64,000 bases of DNA, from positions 152,427,101 through 152,491,100 of the forward strand of contig JBOZIK010000001.1 of the NCBI GenBank assembly GCA_051453625.1, read 5' to 3'. Source of the DNA: Welwitschia mirabilis (Eukaryota; Gnetophyta; Gnetopsida; Welwitschiales). Shown here piece after piece: positions 36,450-49,030 of the stretch (the first letter of the stretch is position 1; every line of letters starts with the position of its first letter). Under the pieces are notes generated by a model. It saw only the letters and a program-made list of their open reading frames with translations. It ran no database searches and had not been told where the DNA came from. Position numbers and translations under genes: made by a program.

Positions 36450-37050
36450 TCAGTGGCAAGCGTTCCACATAATATAACATAATATTATTATTGAATTATT
36501 GAGTTGGAGGACGTGAGAGTTGGATCTTGGAAAGGATGAAAGGCAAGTTGTCCATGTGGATTCCACGTGAAAGACACAGACGTGGGCGATCATTGGGCCA
36601 CCTTATTTACTCGTGCTCAGTTTTCTCATTTATTATCCAAAAGAGATGCCTCCAAATGCAGTGTCATCTTTTTCTGCAAAAATCAAAATGAATGATTCCC
36701 TTCTACTCACTCTTGTTGCCTTTCCCATCGCTGTCAGCCTCTTTCTTTCCCCAGAACGACCAACTTCAAGCTCATATCGAATTCTGCCGCCTCTTCTGCT
36801 TTGCACTCAACATGCCTTCTTCTTTTCTTTTTTTGATATTTTAGTTAATTACAATACAATCCTAACCTTTTACTTGACTTTGCCAGGATTAATCTTATTC
36901 TTTTGCACTGCCATTGCTTAATATAACCACAGGTGCCACCAAAGCTATTGTATCCACATGAATCTGATTTTTATTCCCCCATTTTCTGAACCAAAAGTAA
37001 ACACCCAAGGAAAGCTTCTAATTTCCAGAAGCTTAGAATGGATTTTACAA
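36450..37050 (+). promoter_or_regulatory. Less decayed island with G-box motifs and a short hydrophobic ORF
   Basis: This stretch has higher GC than its surroundings. It contains a G-box, CCACGTGA (CACGTG at 36,564-36,569), and a related GACGTGGGC 10 bp further on. These bZIP/bHLH target sites are usual in plant promoters. An ORF follows at 36,613-36,921; from ATG 36,688 it encodes 77 residues with several hydrophobic stretches (LLLTLVAFPIAVSLFL first). Its family is not recognised and it may be chance. At 37,012-37,033 AAGCTTCT and AGAAGCTT form an inverted repeat around a 7-base loop. It could be the promoter or first exon of a lost or distant gene. Confidence 0.35.
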
Positions 37051-37682
37051 AAATGTTAATAAATTTTCTTTTTAACTTATTCTTTTGTGAAAAAAGTTAT
37101 TTATAAGCAATGATTATCTATGTATGTAGAGTTATAAATGGTATCATTGGGAAACCAGTAGAGATGCTAAATCTGATATTAGGTTTACAACTTTTGTCAA
37201 AATAAGCGCCTTCTAAAGATCATGGTTTTGTTTTTGTCACTCTCTGAAAGGCCCTTTATATGATCAAAACCATAATGTATTTCTAAAAGCACTCAGCCTA
37301 GCATTCTTCATTACATTCATTGCACATTGAAATGATGTTCCAAAATTCTTTGTCAATGTAACTATAAATCATTAATGTTTTTACCAATAAAGAAGGAAGT
37401 TCCTGATCCAAGAGAGGATGTGAACTTTCAGAATTTTGATTGCGTTTTGATTGCATGAACCTCATTTTATAGGATTAATAGGCCCTATTAAATTAGATTT
37501 ATTATTTGAAAAATCATTTTTTTGGTTAAAAATTATTTTATTTTAAATTTTAAAAAATTAAGTATAACATTGTCCTAGACAATCAATGGCTATAGATGAC
37601 CTCTCAACCAAAATACAACATCCAATTATGATATAGAATACTTAGTTCTTATAGTTATCATACCTCTTTTCAAGGTATCATC
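37051..37682. other. Spacer with the second copy of a dispersed repeat
   Basis: The last part (about 37,612-37,682) is homologous to 28,878-28,950. Nothing else recognised. Confidence 0.5.
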
Positions 37683-37788
37683 ATGACTACATATTTTTTC
37701 TAATTGGCCACAATGGCAAACATTTTTAAAATATAATGACTACATATTTTTTCTAATTGGCCACAATGGCAAACATTTTTAAAATATA
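37683..37788. repeat. Perfect two-copy tandem repeat of 53 bp
   Basis: The unit beginning ATGACTACATATTTTTTCTA at 37,683 is repeated without a difference from 37,736. Identity in a region otherwise full of substitutions suggests a recent slippage duplication or an assembly duplication. Confidence 0.9.
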
Positions 37789-40700
37789 ACATTTTCATTA
37801 AGTTTTGTCTAGAAAATGCTCATATTATCATCATTTGTGTGACTATGGTTTTAAGGACCCGATTTTAAATGCTAAATTACTCTCTAGTGGTTTTTTCCTC
37901 ACAATCTAGAAAGCTCCAAACTACCTAATGTCTAAGACTTTTACATGATCTACCTCTTGGTGAATGTTTGCAATGCTTATACAATGAGGAGATCAAATGT
38001 CCATTATCTTTCTGGCAATTTTTGTATGAATGTATTCGGACTCAAAATTTAGCTACATTATTTTTAATGCAGCTTTAGATATTTTGGCTTAATTTTCTAA
38101 TTAATCTATAAGAAGGTTATAGGTAAAAGAATATGAAAAATCTCAATTTATCTTTGTACTTTCAATGTTTATATGAGCTTTGGAAAATGAGATGCTTCAA
38201 GCTATTTCAATATGCTAATGTAGAAATACATTTAGGAGATATCATTTTCAAATCTTTGTCTATATCTTAACTTTAACTAATGGCATAGACTCAAAACATT
38301 CTTGTGGACGATCAATAGTTGAATCATTTGTTAGATGCTTAGATAATAACTAGAAACTCAAAATTGATTACTTTTATTCTGTATTGTTTTATCCTTGGTT
38401 TTTGTAGTTGTTGTTGGCCACTGTTTATTTTTTTGTCTTACCTCTTTTTCTTGTGTTTACTTTATGTAAAATGATTATGTTATTAAGGTAAGCTCCACAA
38501 CATTTTCTTCTTACCTCATTATAACCTTTTTGTATACATCTCTATTGCTATAATGAAATTGCTATAATGAAACATCTACCCCCTTTCTCCCAACTTAAAC
38601 TTGTAATTTATAAATAATAAATAAAAATGTATAATTATACAAATTTTGTAAAAGATTTATTCATTAAGTAGGTGAAGCTAATGAATCAAACTTATGATAA
38701 ATAACTTTATCACACATATCATGATCATATAGTTATGTCCAATTCTCTACCATGACAACTCCCCATATAATTATGCCCCATTAAATATATTAATCAAAGC
38801 ATAGTTGCAATCTCACTTTAAATTTAAGACACAATAGTGTTAAAAATAATTATTATCAAATATAAATTACAAAAATATCATACGAAATAAAAAATAAAAT
38901 CATAAAAGATAAAATATCAAGAATAATAAAAACCATTAAAAAGAAAAAAAGCTCTTGGTGAAAATCTTATTTAAGATGAAAACAATGGCTAGTGTATCTT
39001 TTTTAACTTTCTTCTTCTTCTTCTTCTTCATTTTTTTTTAGTTTAACGTAATAGTGCTAAGCTTACAAATTTTGTACAAATCTGGTCCTTCAAAATACTA
39101 ATCTCACAAACTTGAAAACAAACTAGGTTTTTCATAATGATGATCTTGCACAGATGTGAACCAACTAGATGGTTTTAAACAATGATATCTAACATATTTT
39201 ATGGGGCTAAAAGATTAGAAATATAAAAATTAATCTATAATGGTTTGATTTTTATTGTTGTAGAATATTAATGTAAAACATTCAATCCTCTATAGGTAGT
39301 AAATATAATTTATAAATAAAATAAAAAATACAATTCTCTCTTTAATTACATCTTTGAATTTTTAAGTGTGTTAATGGTAAGTTCTTTAGTAGACTCTACT
39401 ATTACTTGTGAATTGTCATTAATTTAGATTTTTGTCTTTTCTTTTCTAGAAAGTAAAGTTAAAAGAACATTTTCAAAGATTGCTTAAATTGAAATCATGA
39501 TAGACATAAATAAANNNNNNNNNNTTTACAAAATAAGGCATTTATCTCGAAGTTTACACTTGATCTAGGTGTGTTTAAGGGAGTAGATAAAAGAACTTAA
39601 ATGTCACAGAACATCTAAGTAATTAAGTCATAGTTATTTACATGATAAATGGGAAAATAGGGTCTAGATGAATTATTCATTTATCAGATACATGAAAATC
39701 TATTACAATTATCTTGATGAACAATTGCCCCAAGCCGAGGTAAGAAATTTTATCATAAAATAGAAGAATCTCATAAAATAATAAAAGGTTGCAACTATAA
39801 AAATTATGATCATAATCCCTTAAAAGATAAACTTCTTTCAATAGTAAAATTACTAAAAGATCAGGTATTATAGAAATAATGTAGATCAATTTGAAGAAGA
39901 TGGGCCTTATGAAAGATTAATTAGCAAAAAGAACAAGAGAGAATAAAATAAACTATGTAAATATTACATAATCTTAAGTTGGAAAAAGAGGCAAATGAAA
40001 AGTCACTAAAGAAACAAAATATTAAAAGATTTATCTTTAGAAATTAATAGATATTAATTAAAGAATTTATAAATAAATTTTATCAAGCCTTCACAAAGCA
40101 TGAATAGATAGATACATGTATAGTATAATAACATCCCTTACTAGTTAGAAGGAACGTGCATGGTATCACAATCTTTATTAGACTATTTTTTCAATGACAC
40201 AATATTTGCACTAAATCCTAATTTTATGGTAAGTATAACTAGTATTTGTAATTTTAGTGGTTCTTACTATTTTGATTTTTTGACATCTGTGTAATAGTTA
40301 GTAATATAGGTTTACCTTATGAGCATTTATATATTAGAGCTAGTTACATGCATAAAAACTAACTAGAAACATATAGAAAAGTAAGTTGTATGCATTACTA
40401 GAAATTAATCATGTATAAAGATATCATGCATAATGTAAACTTATTATAATATTCTTGTAAATTCATTTAGAATAACTCATACTTAATAACTTGTATAGTA
40501 TTAGCATCAGACCACATAATTACATATGAAAATAGGTATTTAATCTTTAAAATTATAAAATTACATAATTTTTAATGATAGTCCATGTAAAAATATGATG
40601 CGAAAATGTCTACTATAGATATTAGATATAACCTAATATGAAAAAACTTCCTCATGTGAAATATATATGAAAACATGTATAAAATGTGTATAAAGGAAAA

Positions 40701-43490
40701 CATAAAATATAAAATACATATGGATGATGTGTATATGCATAATATAAGATAGCATCCAAACTAGGTAAATAATATAGTGAGATACTTGTAGCATTATCAT
40801 TGTACTAGGGATGAACAAAAATCTACATATAGTAGCATACATACATATGAAGAGATAAGAAAAAGAGAAAAAAAGGAAGGTATTATACCTAAGATACCAA
40901 ATGATGGTGAGGAAAATATAAAGGATTATACATACTACTATAACAAGTATTGTTGGATTTTTGCATCTCTTTTTAATCCTTCTCTCTTATTTTTACCCAT
41001 TTTTTAAAAACATTTCAAATCATCTTAACCTATGACTTTTAATATTTAGGCACATGATTTAATAAGTTGTTCTCTCTAAGATAGGAATCATTAAGTAAAA
41101 GATCTAATTTCTAGGAGGACTAGGATGGGGAATATAGTGCTAGGACTATAGAGTAGGTTATCATGAAGATTTATGGAATGAATAATGAGATGAAGTATTG
41201 TAATAAAATGAAGAAGGTACTAATGGTCAATGTTAAGCATCTAATCAAATTGGAAGCATTTTCCTATATCTTTATTTTTTCTATTACAAATGTATGTAAT
41301 TTATGTATGACCATATACTAAAGAATTAACACTTAGTCACTCAAGTATTCTAAGAATCATGTCAATGATAATAAATAAGCATATGATGCTAGTTTTGCAT
41401 ATTCATCCATAATGAATTAACACATGTAATGTAGAATAACTAGGAAGATGATATGTATGAGATTTAATGAGGTTTTATAGGTTATGATAACATGGAGATT
41501 AGGATTTATGTTATTAATGATAAATGTAAATTATGCTAGTTAGTTTTTTCCCATGCCTTTACCTCTAGAATATGAACCATTAAAGGGTTAGATATATATT
41601 ACTAGATATCATTTCAATGTTATAATTAAAACAGTAAGAGTCACTAAAATTATACATATTGGTTACATCCATTACAAAATCATGATCCACTATAAATTCT
41701 ACTCTATTGACTAACAATCTAAAAAAAATTACTTTTAGCTACATTTTCCTAGAATTATTAAACTACTTTTAATATGTTATATTTTTTTTTAAACATCCAT
41801 TTGAACTAAATGGTTCCACCAATAGTCAATTGTACCCTAAATGAATTCCTCACATTTCCTTGATAAGATACATTATAAAACACAACATTTCTAAAATGAT
41901 CAATGTATAGAAAAATAGTGGGAAAAGGCAAGAAGTGTGTTATGAAAATTATAGCATGTCAGAAATGTAAGGTAACACACTAGGATAAGATAATGTTATG
42001 GCATGGTGCATTAAAGGATAGTGGTTCAAGTTTTTTGGGATGATTTAATTAGGCTCTAACATGCTTAACATTAGATTCTTCTTGATTAAAATTGCAAATG
42101 AACTCTTTTTAAAAAATTTAAATTTATAGTGAGAAATCCCTAGTTAGAAAACATGCTTTTTAGGATTGTTAAGGTGGATTTTTTTAATAATATTTAAACT
42201 AACTCTTCATAAAATTTTTCATGTCTTGTTCATATTAGATGAATGGTAATTAAGGCATAAACTCCACAGTTCTTCTTTCAATATACCTAAAATAGTTAAA
42301 GTAAATTAATCACAACATAATTATAAGTATCATTGGTTCTAATTTATAAATTATAAATATTACTAGTTTTAATTTATAAAATAAAGAACATACTGAAACA
42401 ATAATTTTATACTACTTCAAATAGAAATGATAAATAATTAATGATTAAGTCTCTTACTCTTTGTTTTTTTAGGGAAGTGAATTTAGAAAACGTAATAGCT
42501 TAATATTTATTAACACATAAAACTTATAATAAGTTTTAATAATATTTATTTAGGACTCCTAGTCTATAATAATTATTTGTTTTACACCAAACCATCCATG
42601 GTTCATCACTAATATGATAAAAATGTATTATCAAGATAGAAGAGATTGTTACTATATTTTCATCTAATAATTATGATTAAATCATAGGGATGATAGACAT
42701 ATGTATTCATGATGGTAAATAGAATATGTATAATAGTTAACACTGATAAAAAAGAATGAGACTTTTTTTGTTATTCCATTGGTGTACGACATCAAATATA
42801 TAAGATATTACGTCTCGTAATGTAGGTTTTTTTAATTTTTAAAAAATGGTCACCTATTTATTACTACAAGAAAACTTATATAGACAAATGACAAAACTTC
42901 TATTATTAGCCTATCTTTATAGTAGTAGGAGGGAATTAACCCCTTTTAAAACTAAAAATCCAATAGGACTATTATCAAAGTTCAAAAATGAAAAAAATCC
43001 AACCTATCCATGAAAAAAGACAAAATATCATAATTTTTGGAACAACGATCCTAGTATAAGATAACAAAAAATAAAGGAACTGAACACAATCATTTATAGT
43101 AAAGAAAAACATGGTAATAGTAATATCTTATATATTTTTTACCTAGTTCAAGAAAGAATTTCTCATTTTAGAGTCTTTACATGTCTAAGCCAGTGAGGAT
43201 ATCCTTTGCATTATTAATCTCTACTATATTTATAGCTACTTTCGATGCCTTGTGTTTGTTCTTATTTGGATGTCACTTGAGAGCTAACGTTTGGTAACTC
43301 AAAATGATGTCTTTTCTCATTGCCTAGGGTTAACTCCTAGAATTTCATAGTAATCAACCCACTCTGTGAACTGAGCACTTGAATCATATTTTACTTACTC
43401 TACTTCACTTTCTTTCTTCTCATCATAAGACTTATCTGACTACTCTTGGTTGGCTTATTCCAACTGCTCCTCTTTATGCTCCTGCTACTT
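37789..43490. other. Long AT-rich region without recognisable genes
   Basis: No coding relic, LTR pair or element end found on either strand. Small features are a CTT microsatellite at 39,011-39,029 and a 10-N gap at 39,515-39,524. A TATG/ATGT-rich stretch near 40,640-40,860 gives spurious short ORFs. Any ancient repeats here are beyond recognition by eye. Confidence 0.5.
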
Positions 43491-43494
43491 TTCT

Positions 43495-43985
43495 CAATTT
43501 GGTTGGTCATTAGCCTATTTTCTATTCTTATCATTACTAATGATTAAAATATCTAAATCATTTGAGGTAGCAAGCCCTTCATGTCTATTTTCTTCAACAT
43601 TTATTCCTTGATGTTGGTCTCTTAATTCTAGGTTAATTCCTTTCACTGCTATTACTCTAACTCTTTCATGCCCTCCTTTTACTAGCCTACATTGGACCCC
43701 TTATATCTTCTCAACCTTTTGAAGAAATGTTTCTTTATCTACTTTTATTATCTTTTTAACTTCTACTATGCTCACCATGTGCATTTTACTCATGTCTTAT
43801 TTGGTTTGGCCCATGTCCTTTGCTATTTCTCCTCTCAGTAACTCCTTTAGCTTATAGATGAGGGCCAAATGCTTAGTAAAAACTTTTCCTTTAAGTTTCT
43901 TAGTAAAGAATAATGACATATTAAGCCTCTTCTTCTCATGAAGAGCTACCAAAAAATTAAAATATAAGCCTTTAAGCTTTAAATG
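43495..43985 (-). pseudogene. Unidentified coding-like relic
   Basis: On the minus strand one frame runs for about 160 codons with only three stops. It begins near 43,985 with LKGLYFNFLVALHEKKRLNM and continues FTKHLALIYKLKELLRGEIA, then a charged part (VEVKKIIKVDKETFLQKVEK) and an acidic end (DQHQGINVEENRHEG). I do not recognise it. It lies just downstream, in transcription sense, of the L1 LINE at 44,200-49,030 and could be the ORF1 of another LINE, since a folded part followed by an acidic tail would fit. Mutational load is similar to nearby transposons, so a host gene is less likely. Confidence 0.4.
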
Positions 43986-44574
43986 ATTTTCATCCTAGAT
44001 AATGAGCCAGTCTATAAATTCATTTGAAAGAGCTCAAGGCTACTTGAATTCCACTTTATGAATATGTCCTTTTACATTCTTGATGCCTCATGATTAAAAA
44101 GCAGTCTACATCTATGTGCCTATGGAAGGAGGCTAGTACTAGCTTTGCTTCCTCTCTCAGACTCATAGTTTATGCTATTAACTATAAAAGGACTTGAATT
44201 CTATGCCTATCCATGACCAATTTCTCTCTCACTATTACTTTTGAAAGTTGAAACTTAGTCTAGCTTTGAAATCAAGCAAGAAATCCCATCCCAAATGCTG
44301 TGTAAGTTTCCATAACTCTGCATTATTCTAGTACATTTCACTTTTTGTCAATTCATAACAAGGGTGATTTTCCATCCTTTTTAGCATCTAAAAGGTTTGA
44401 ATCTTTCACTTTATTATTGTGGTAGTTTCTAGTGTGTTTGGTATCTATGTTAAAAAATGTGGCTATTCCATAATCCTCAAATAAATCAGAACATCATTTC
44501 ATACTAATTGTGAGTTAAATCATCCAAGTGACCTTTCTATTAATACATTGTGATATTGCAAATGTAATGAAATC

Positions 44575-44814
44575 TTAGAATAGGTGCTTTATCATTTTAG
44601 ACCTCTCACATGTGAGGCAACACTTTAGCATATTTATCCCACTATGCCTAAGTCTATTTTCCATTAGTACTTTGTTTTTCAAGATCACACACTTTAGAAC
44701 TATATATTTACATATTGAACCTTTTTTCCAAGTGTCTATCATGCCTTTATTAGTTTTATACATCTTAATGAAAATTGCTTTTGTAGAAATCCTCTTACTG
44801 TAAATTAGTCTCAT
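44575..44814 (-). pseudogene. LINE ORF2 carboxy-terminal zf-RVT domain
   Basis: An 80-codon open segment on the minus strand ending NRLRHSGINMLKCCLTCERS followed by KMIKHLF. This is the plant zf-RVT pattern 'T..nL..rgi.....C..C...Es..HlF'. It marks the C-terminal part of ORF2, downstream of the reverse transcriptase. Confidence 0.75.
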
Positions 44815-45299
44815 ATCCTTCTTATCAGGAAAAAGGCTTATAACTTTAGAAATGTGATTGTATCTTTTAATTTTTTTGGATTTTCCCTTGAAAAGTATTC
44901 ATCATGTTCCACAAGTTTCTTAGTTTTTTTTCCATAATTCTCTCCATCTTTGTTTTTACACTTATTAGCTATAAAACTTTGTTTGAGCTCTTGACATTGA
45001 TAAACTTTAATTACCAACTTTATAAATCAACCAAATTGATATTTTTTTCAATTTTTCTTCTTCCTTCATAAAGTACCTTCCAGAAGGGAAAAACCCCTTT
45101 TCATAGTTTGTACTCCTTGTATGTCCTTTTTAATAGTTTTTCCCATGGCATTCTAATAATTATCTTAATCTTAACCAAGAAAATACTATCTTTCACATCT
45201 TGAATCCCATATTCCTCACCCTTCACTAGCTTGGATATCTCTTCCTAAGCTACTGCATGAAATTTCATCCCTTCTTGTCATTCTACTAGATGAAATTTC

Positions 45300-46600
45300 T
45301 AGTTAATTAGTTTAACATACTCTTTACTATTTCCAGTAACATCCCATAGGAAGTACTATATTTTGTTATTACTGATATAATAGCATTTGTTATATTAATT
45401 CTCCTTCTACTTAAAAGAAAGATATCACTTCACAAGATGCATCTCCTCTCCACTTTTAATAGTAAACCTTTTCATGATAAAACATTCTTCCATTTAAACA
45501 TGAGTACTTCTAAATATAAGTTCTTTTCTATTCCTCTCTTGATTTCTAAAGTTATTTCTATTCTTTGCTAGACACTAGCACATGAGTTGGAGTAATGAAT
45601 TTGACTTTTCTTCTACTTGATCTTATTTCCTAATCCTTTAGTAAATTTTTCCAAATTATTCTTGATGACCCTTATTTGCTAAATTTTTACTTTCAACAAA
45701 ATAATAGAGTCATTATAAAATGGTTCACTAAAACATTTATCTCATTTATAGTTAGTTCCATTTCCCTTTCTTAGTAAATGTAATCTTGTAGTAGGACTAG
45801 TATGAATAGATAGGAGTAGAGGGAATCTCCGTACTATAAAGCCCTCCTTAAGCTAAAGTAGCCATGTGTCTCTTAATTAATTTTTAGTGTAGACTTGACT
45901 GTCATTTTCATTTTTATAATTAAAATAATAAATTTAGAGGGGAAATCTTTAGTTCTCAATGCATGCTCTAGGAAACTCTAGAACACTGTATCACAAGCTT
46001 TTCTGATATCTAGTTTCACAGTGTAAGTGTTATTATTCTTACTCTTAAGGAAGTGAAATATTTCATGATTAACAATTATCTAGTTTAAAATACTATAATA
46101 TTCTATGAAATCCATCTAGTTTTATCTCACAAAATTCCTTAGGTGGAGTCTAAGATATCTTGTAAACCACATTACAGACTTCTATAGGTCTTCAAAATAG
46201 CCTGTAGATCATGTTATAGACTCCTATGAATTGATAATCATTCAATTCTCTTACTGTAACCTTTATAGAAATCATAATAATATAAGTATTATTACAAGTA
46301 TACAAAAAAGCTCCTCTTCTCATCACCTAATTAAAAGAATTTGCAATTGATTATCATATTTATTTCTAGTATTTCTAGAAAAATTTCACTTTCCATTCAT
46401 TGGCTCAAATTTCTATTAAGCTTCATCCTTTTTAGAACCTTTTAAATTTCCTTTTGCTTCGCTTTCCCTAGGGGTACTTCCCTACCAAACTATATCTCAT
46501 AGAATAAAAGGACTTGTTACTTTGTACTTCATTAACAACTCTTTAAGGCTATCCATAAATGCCTTGAGGACTTTCTTGTCTTGGTAGCACTTATTATTTT
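45300..46600 (-). pseudogene. LINE ORF2 reverse transcriptase relic
   Basis: Near 45,850-45,790 the minus strand reads LKEGFIV and, in the next frame, SYLFIL, a remnant of 'LrQGDPLSPyLFilv'. Near 45,740-45,600 it reads FYNDSIILLK, then IRVIKNNLEKFTKGLG and KKSQI. These match 'F(Y)ADDsilll', 'l..il..F...sGl' and 'KSqi' of L1-type reverse transcriptase, with the first catalytic Asp of ADD changed to Asn. Upstream parts are less clear. Dead enzyme. Confidence 0.75.
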
Positions 46601-47149
46601 AGTGAAATGTTTTAATCATGTTTATTTATCTTTTCAAGTTAAAAATATTGAAGAAATACTTGATGTGCATATTCCTATGCTTTATCTAGTTCATATGGAC
46701 TCGTCATCACTAATGTAGCTCCTCCTACTTGTTAAGATGATGTAGTTTCTAGAGCTTTGTCCACTCTTATTCATGCAAATCCACTCATTCCTCTTGATCT
46801 TGCTAGATTCTTTGAATTTCCTCCTTTAGCTTATGCTTTTCTTGATATGTTTTCCCTAAGATTTTCTCCATTCCTTAAGCCAGACCTTTACCTTTTGAAG
46901 ATTCTAGTGCAAATCCTCAATCATGTTAGTTTTATCCTTTTTTTAATTTCTTCCATAAGCTATTTTATTTTCTATTTCTATAGCCATAAATTTTCAAACA
47001 TAAAGTGAAATTTCCTTCCTCTATTCTGGTCTTTAAGAAGGATGATTGACCTATGATCTAAGCACCATCTCCATTCACTTATTAATATCTAATTTTATCT
47101 TTAAATAACTCGATTAATATCAAAGATCTATTAATTCTTAAAAGATCCT

Positions 47150-47720
47150 ATCTTTACCTTTTCTTATATTCAACCAGGTGAATTGAACTTAATGTATTGG
47201 GAGGTCTATAAGATCTAAGGATTTTATAAACTCCTCTAACTCTTTCATCCCTACATTTTTCCATTGACTCTTCTCTTGCTTCTTCCATTCATATAGTATT
47301 AGATTAAAATCCCCCATTATGATACATTTCCTATTCCTGACCTTCTCTTGAATTTGTTTTCGAAGTTGATTCTTTTCCATCAAACCTTGTGACATATAAT
47401 ATTGACTAAAAATCAATCTTAAACTGCCATTATTTGGTACCATCTATTATTTTCAATTCTAGTATAGTCCATTTTCTTCTTTATTAGCATTAAGAGCCCT
47501 TGCACTTTACCATAATTAAGTACCCATTTTATATTCCAATTTTTATTCAAGGTAATTTGGTTAATTCTTTTTTGAATCTTTATTTCTTATATGTAAGCCA
47601 CTTAAAATTATGCTCACTAATGAATTCTTCTAAAGTCCATACCTTAGAGGTATCTTTCATGTTTTTAAAATTCTAGTTTAGAGTATTCAATCATTCTTAT
47701 TTTGAAGGGCTTTACTTAAC
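47150..47720 (-). pseudogene. LINE ORF2 endonuclease relic
   Basis: An open stretch on the minus strand (47,443-47,189) contains IIMGDFNLIL, then MKELEEFIKSLDLIDLPIH. This is the AP-endonuclease GDFN motif followed by the 'F..fi..l.LiDlPl.g..fTW' block of plant L1 elements. Its lower end continues towards the FTW motif in another frame. The amino-terminal part (47,720-47,500) is degraded. The enzyme would have nicked target DNA for retrotransposition. Confidence 0.85.
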
Positions 47721-48299
47721 ATACCTATTAGGGTTTTCTAGGATCTATTCACAATATTCTCATTTGTTTCCTTTCTCTTTCTTATCCTAATAGTGTATCT
47801 TCTCATCTTTTCGATAGTTGCTATTTATTTTAAGCTTGTATACTTAGATTTTGACCTAGAGTTATTTGAATCACTACTAAAAAGTGGGAAAAATGTATTT
47901 CCAACCTTCTTTATTATCACTTTCTACTATTTTAGTTAGTTATATCCCTTATCCTTTCCATCATTTTCCTCTCTTTTACTTTGGTTTTGTTGTTAGTATT
48001 AATGCTTTCATCTTGGATCTCATCTAGCTGAAAAACTAAGCTTATTTTATTCTTTATTTAACTATTTAAAAACCCTGTTAGCCTTGTTCAATCTTATACT
48101 TACTTAAAACATGTCCATACTTTTTGTAGTTTTGGAATTGTTTTGTTTAATATATCTTTATTAAATGCCTTTTTCTATCATACTTGCCTTATATTTTCTC
48201 CCTATTTAATGGGAGTATGTCTTTATACTTCACCTTTACCTTGTTAATTCCAAAACCATGAAAAATTTTAAAAATCCTTAAGCTCTAAGTTAGTTTAAG

Positions 48300-49010
48300 A
48301 TTAATTCATGCATAAATTCTAATGAGAACTAGTCTCAACCCACTAATCATTACTAGATCTAATTTTATCACCTCTTCAAACTTTGCAACTAAATTCTAAA
48401 TAAATTTCTAATTTCATAATGTCAAACTCACTTCCCTTATTTTTACCCAAATCAGTAGCCTTTAAAAGATCTTATCAAAATCATCCCCAATATGTCACCG
48501 TGTTAAAGCTAGTTCACACACTGGTCACCTTATCATATGACTATGTTTAAGTCCTCCTTAAACTTGAACTTAAACAATTCTAAACCTTCCATGAGGATGA
48601 TCATTTGAATAACACCTATTATAGTCTACTTAATTACTATCCATTTTCTAATAGCCTATGTATTTAGCCAAATGCTCTACTATGCTAAACTTGAAATACT
48701 TGTCTATCATTAAAGAATGCTTTAGAGGATCTATACTCTTAAAGGTATCATTCTCTTTAAAACATTATATTACAGGGAATTTCATGGGCTTATCTTAAGT
48801 AGTTATCCTATTCAACTACTTTTAAGTTTCTGGATAGCACACAGAACCACCTTAAATAATGCTGCACTTCTTTTGCTCTATAAAATACTAACCTACATAT
48901 ACTTCTACTAAGGTTTCTACCCCTGCTATCACCTCGACAATGACTATGCCCCCTGCTTCTTCCACTAGTACCACGATCACTATCTAGCTTCACTCTGAGA
49001 ACCTAGCTCA
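48300..49010 (-). pseudogene. LINE ORF1 relic with basic RG/RS-rich segment and DUF4283-like block
   Basis: At 48,993-48,880 the minus strand encodes a strongly basic, glycine- and serine-rich stretch (RGTSGRSRGHSHCRGDSRGR), which is less AT-drifted than its surroundings. Around 48,590-48,440 it reads FKFKFKEDLNIVI, then GDQCV and later GDI and DFD-like remnants, resembling the 'F.F....d...vl..gpw...g..l.l..w' block of DUF4283 in plant LINE ORF1. The order and strand agree with the ORF2 that follows. The assignment of the basic part is tentative. Confidence 0.5.
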
Positions 49011-49030
49011 TTTTATTTTCCTCCTTTTCT

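Larger units (their letters stand above)
44200..49030 (-). mobile_element. L1-type LINE relic with ORF1 and ORF2
   Basis: A minus-strand non-LTR retrotransposon in the order ORF1 (about 49,010-48,300), endonuclease (about 47,720-47,150), reverse transcriptase (about 46,600-45,300) and zf-RVT (44,814-44,575). All parts are broken by stops, mostly attributable to G-to-A or C-to-T changes. The 5' and 3' ends are approximate, and no poly-A tail or target duplication was identified. It is unusual for a LINE in retaining ORF1 and both ORF2 catalytic domains, so it was not strongly 5'-truncated at insertion. Confidence 0.8.

Noticed and set aside
37012-37033. Heat-shock element in the TTCCAGAAGCTT inverted repeat
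   Set aside because: The third TTC/GAA unit is imperfect and no gene start is placed nearby; a chance palindrome is equally likely.
39011-39029. CTT repeat as a CRISPR-like or functional array
   Set aside because: A simple microsatellite with no spacers.
40633-40842. 69-residue minus-strand ORF with many Ile/Tyr/His
   Set aside because: Arises from a TATG/ATGT-rich low-complexity stretch; not protein-like.
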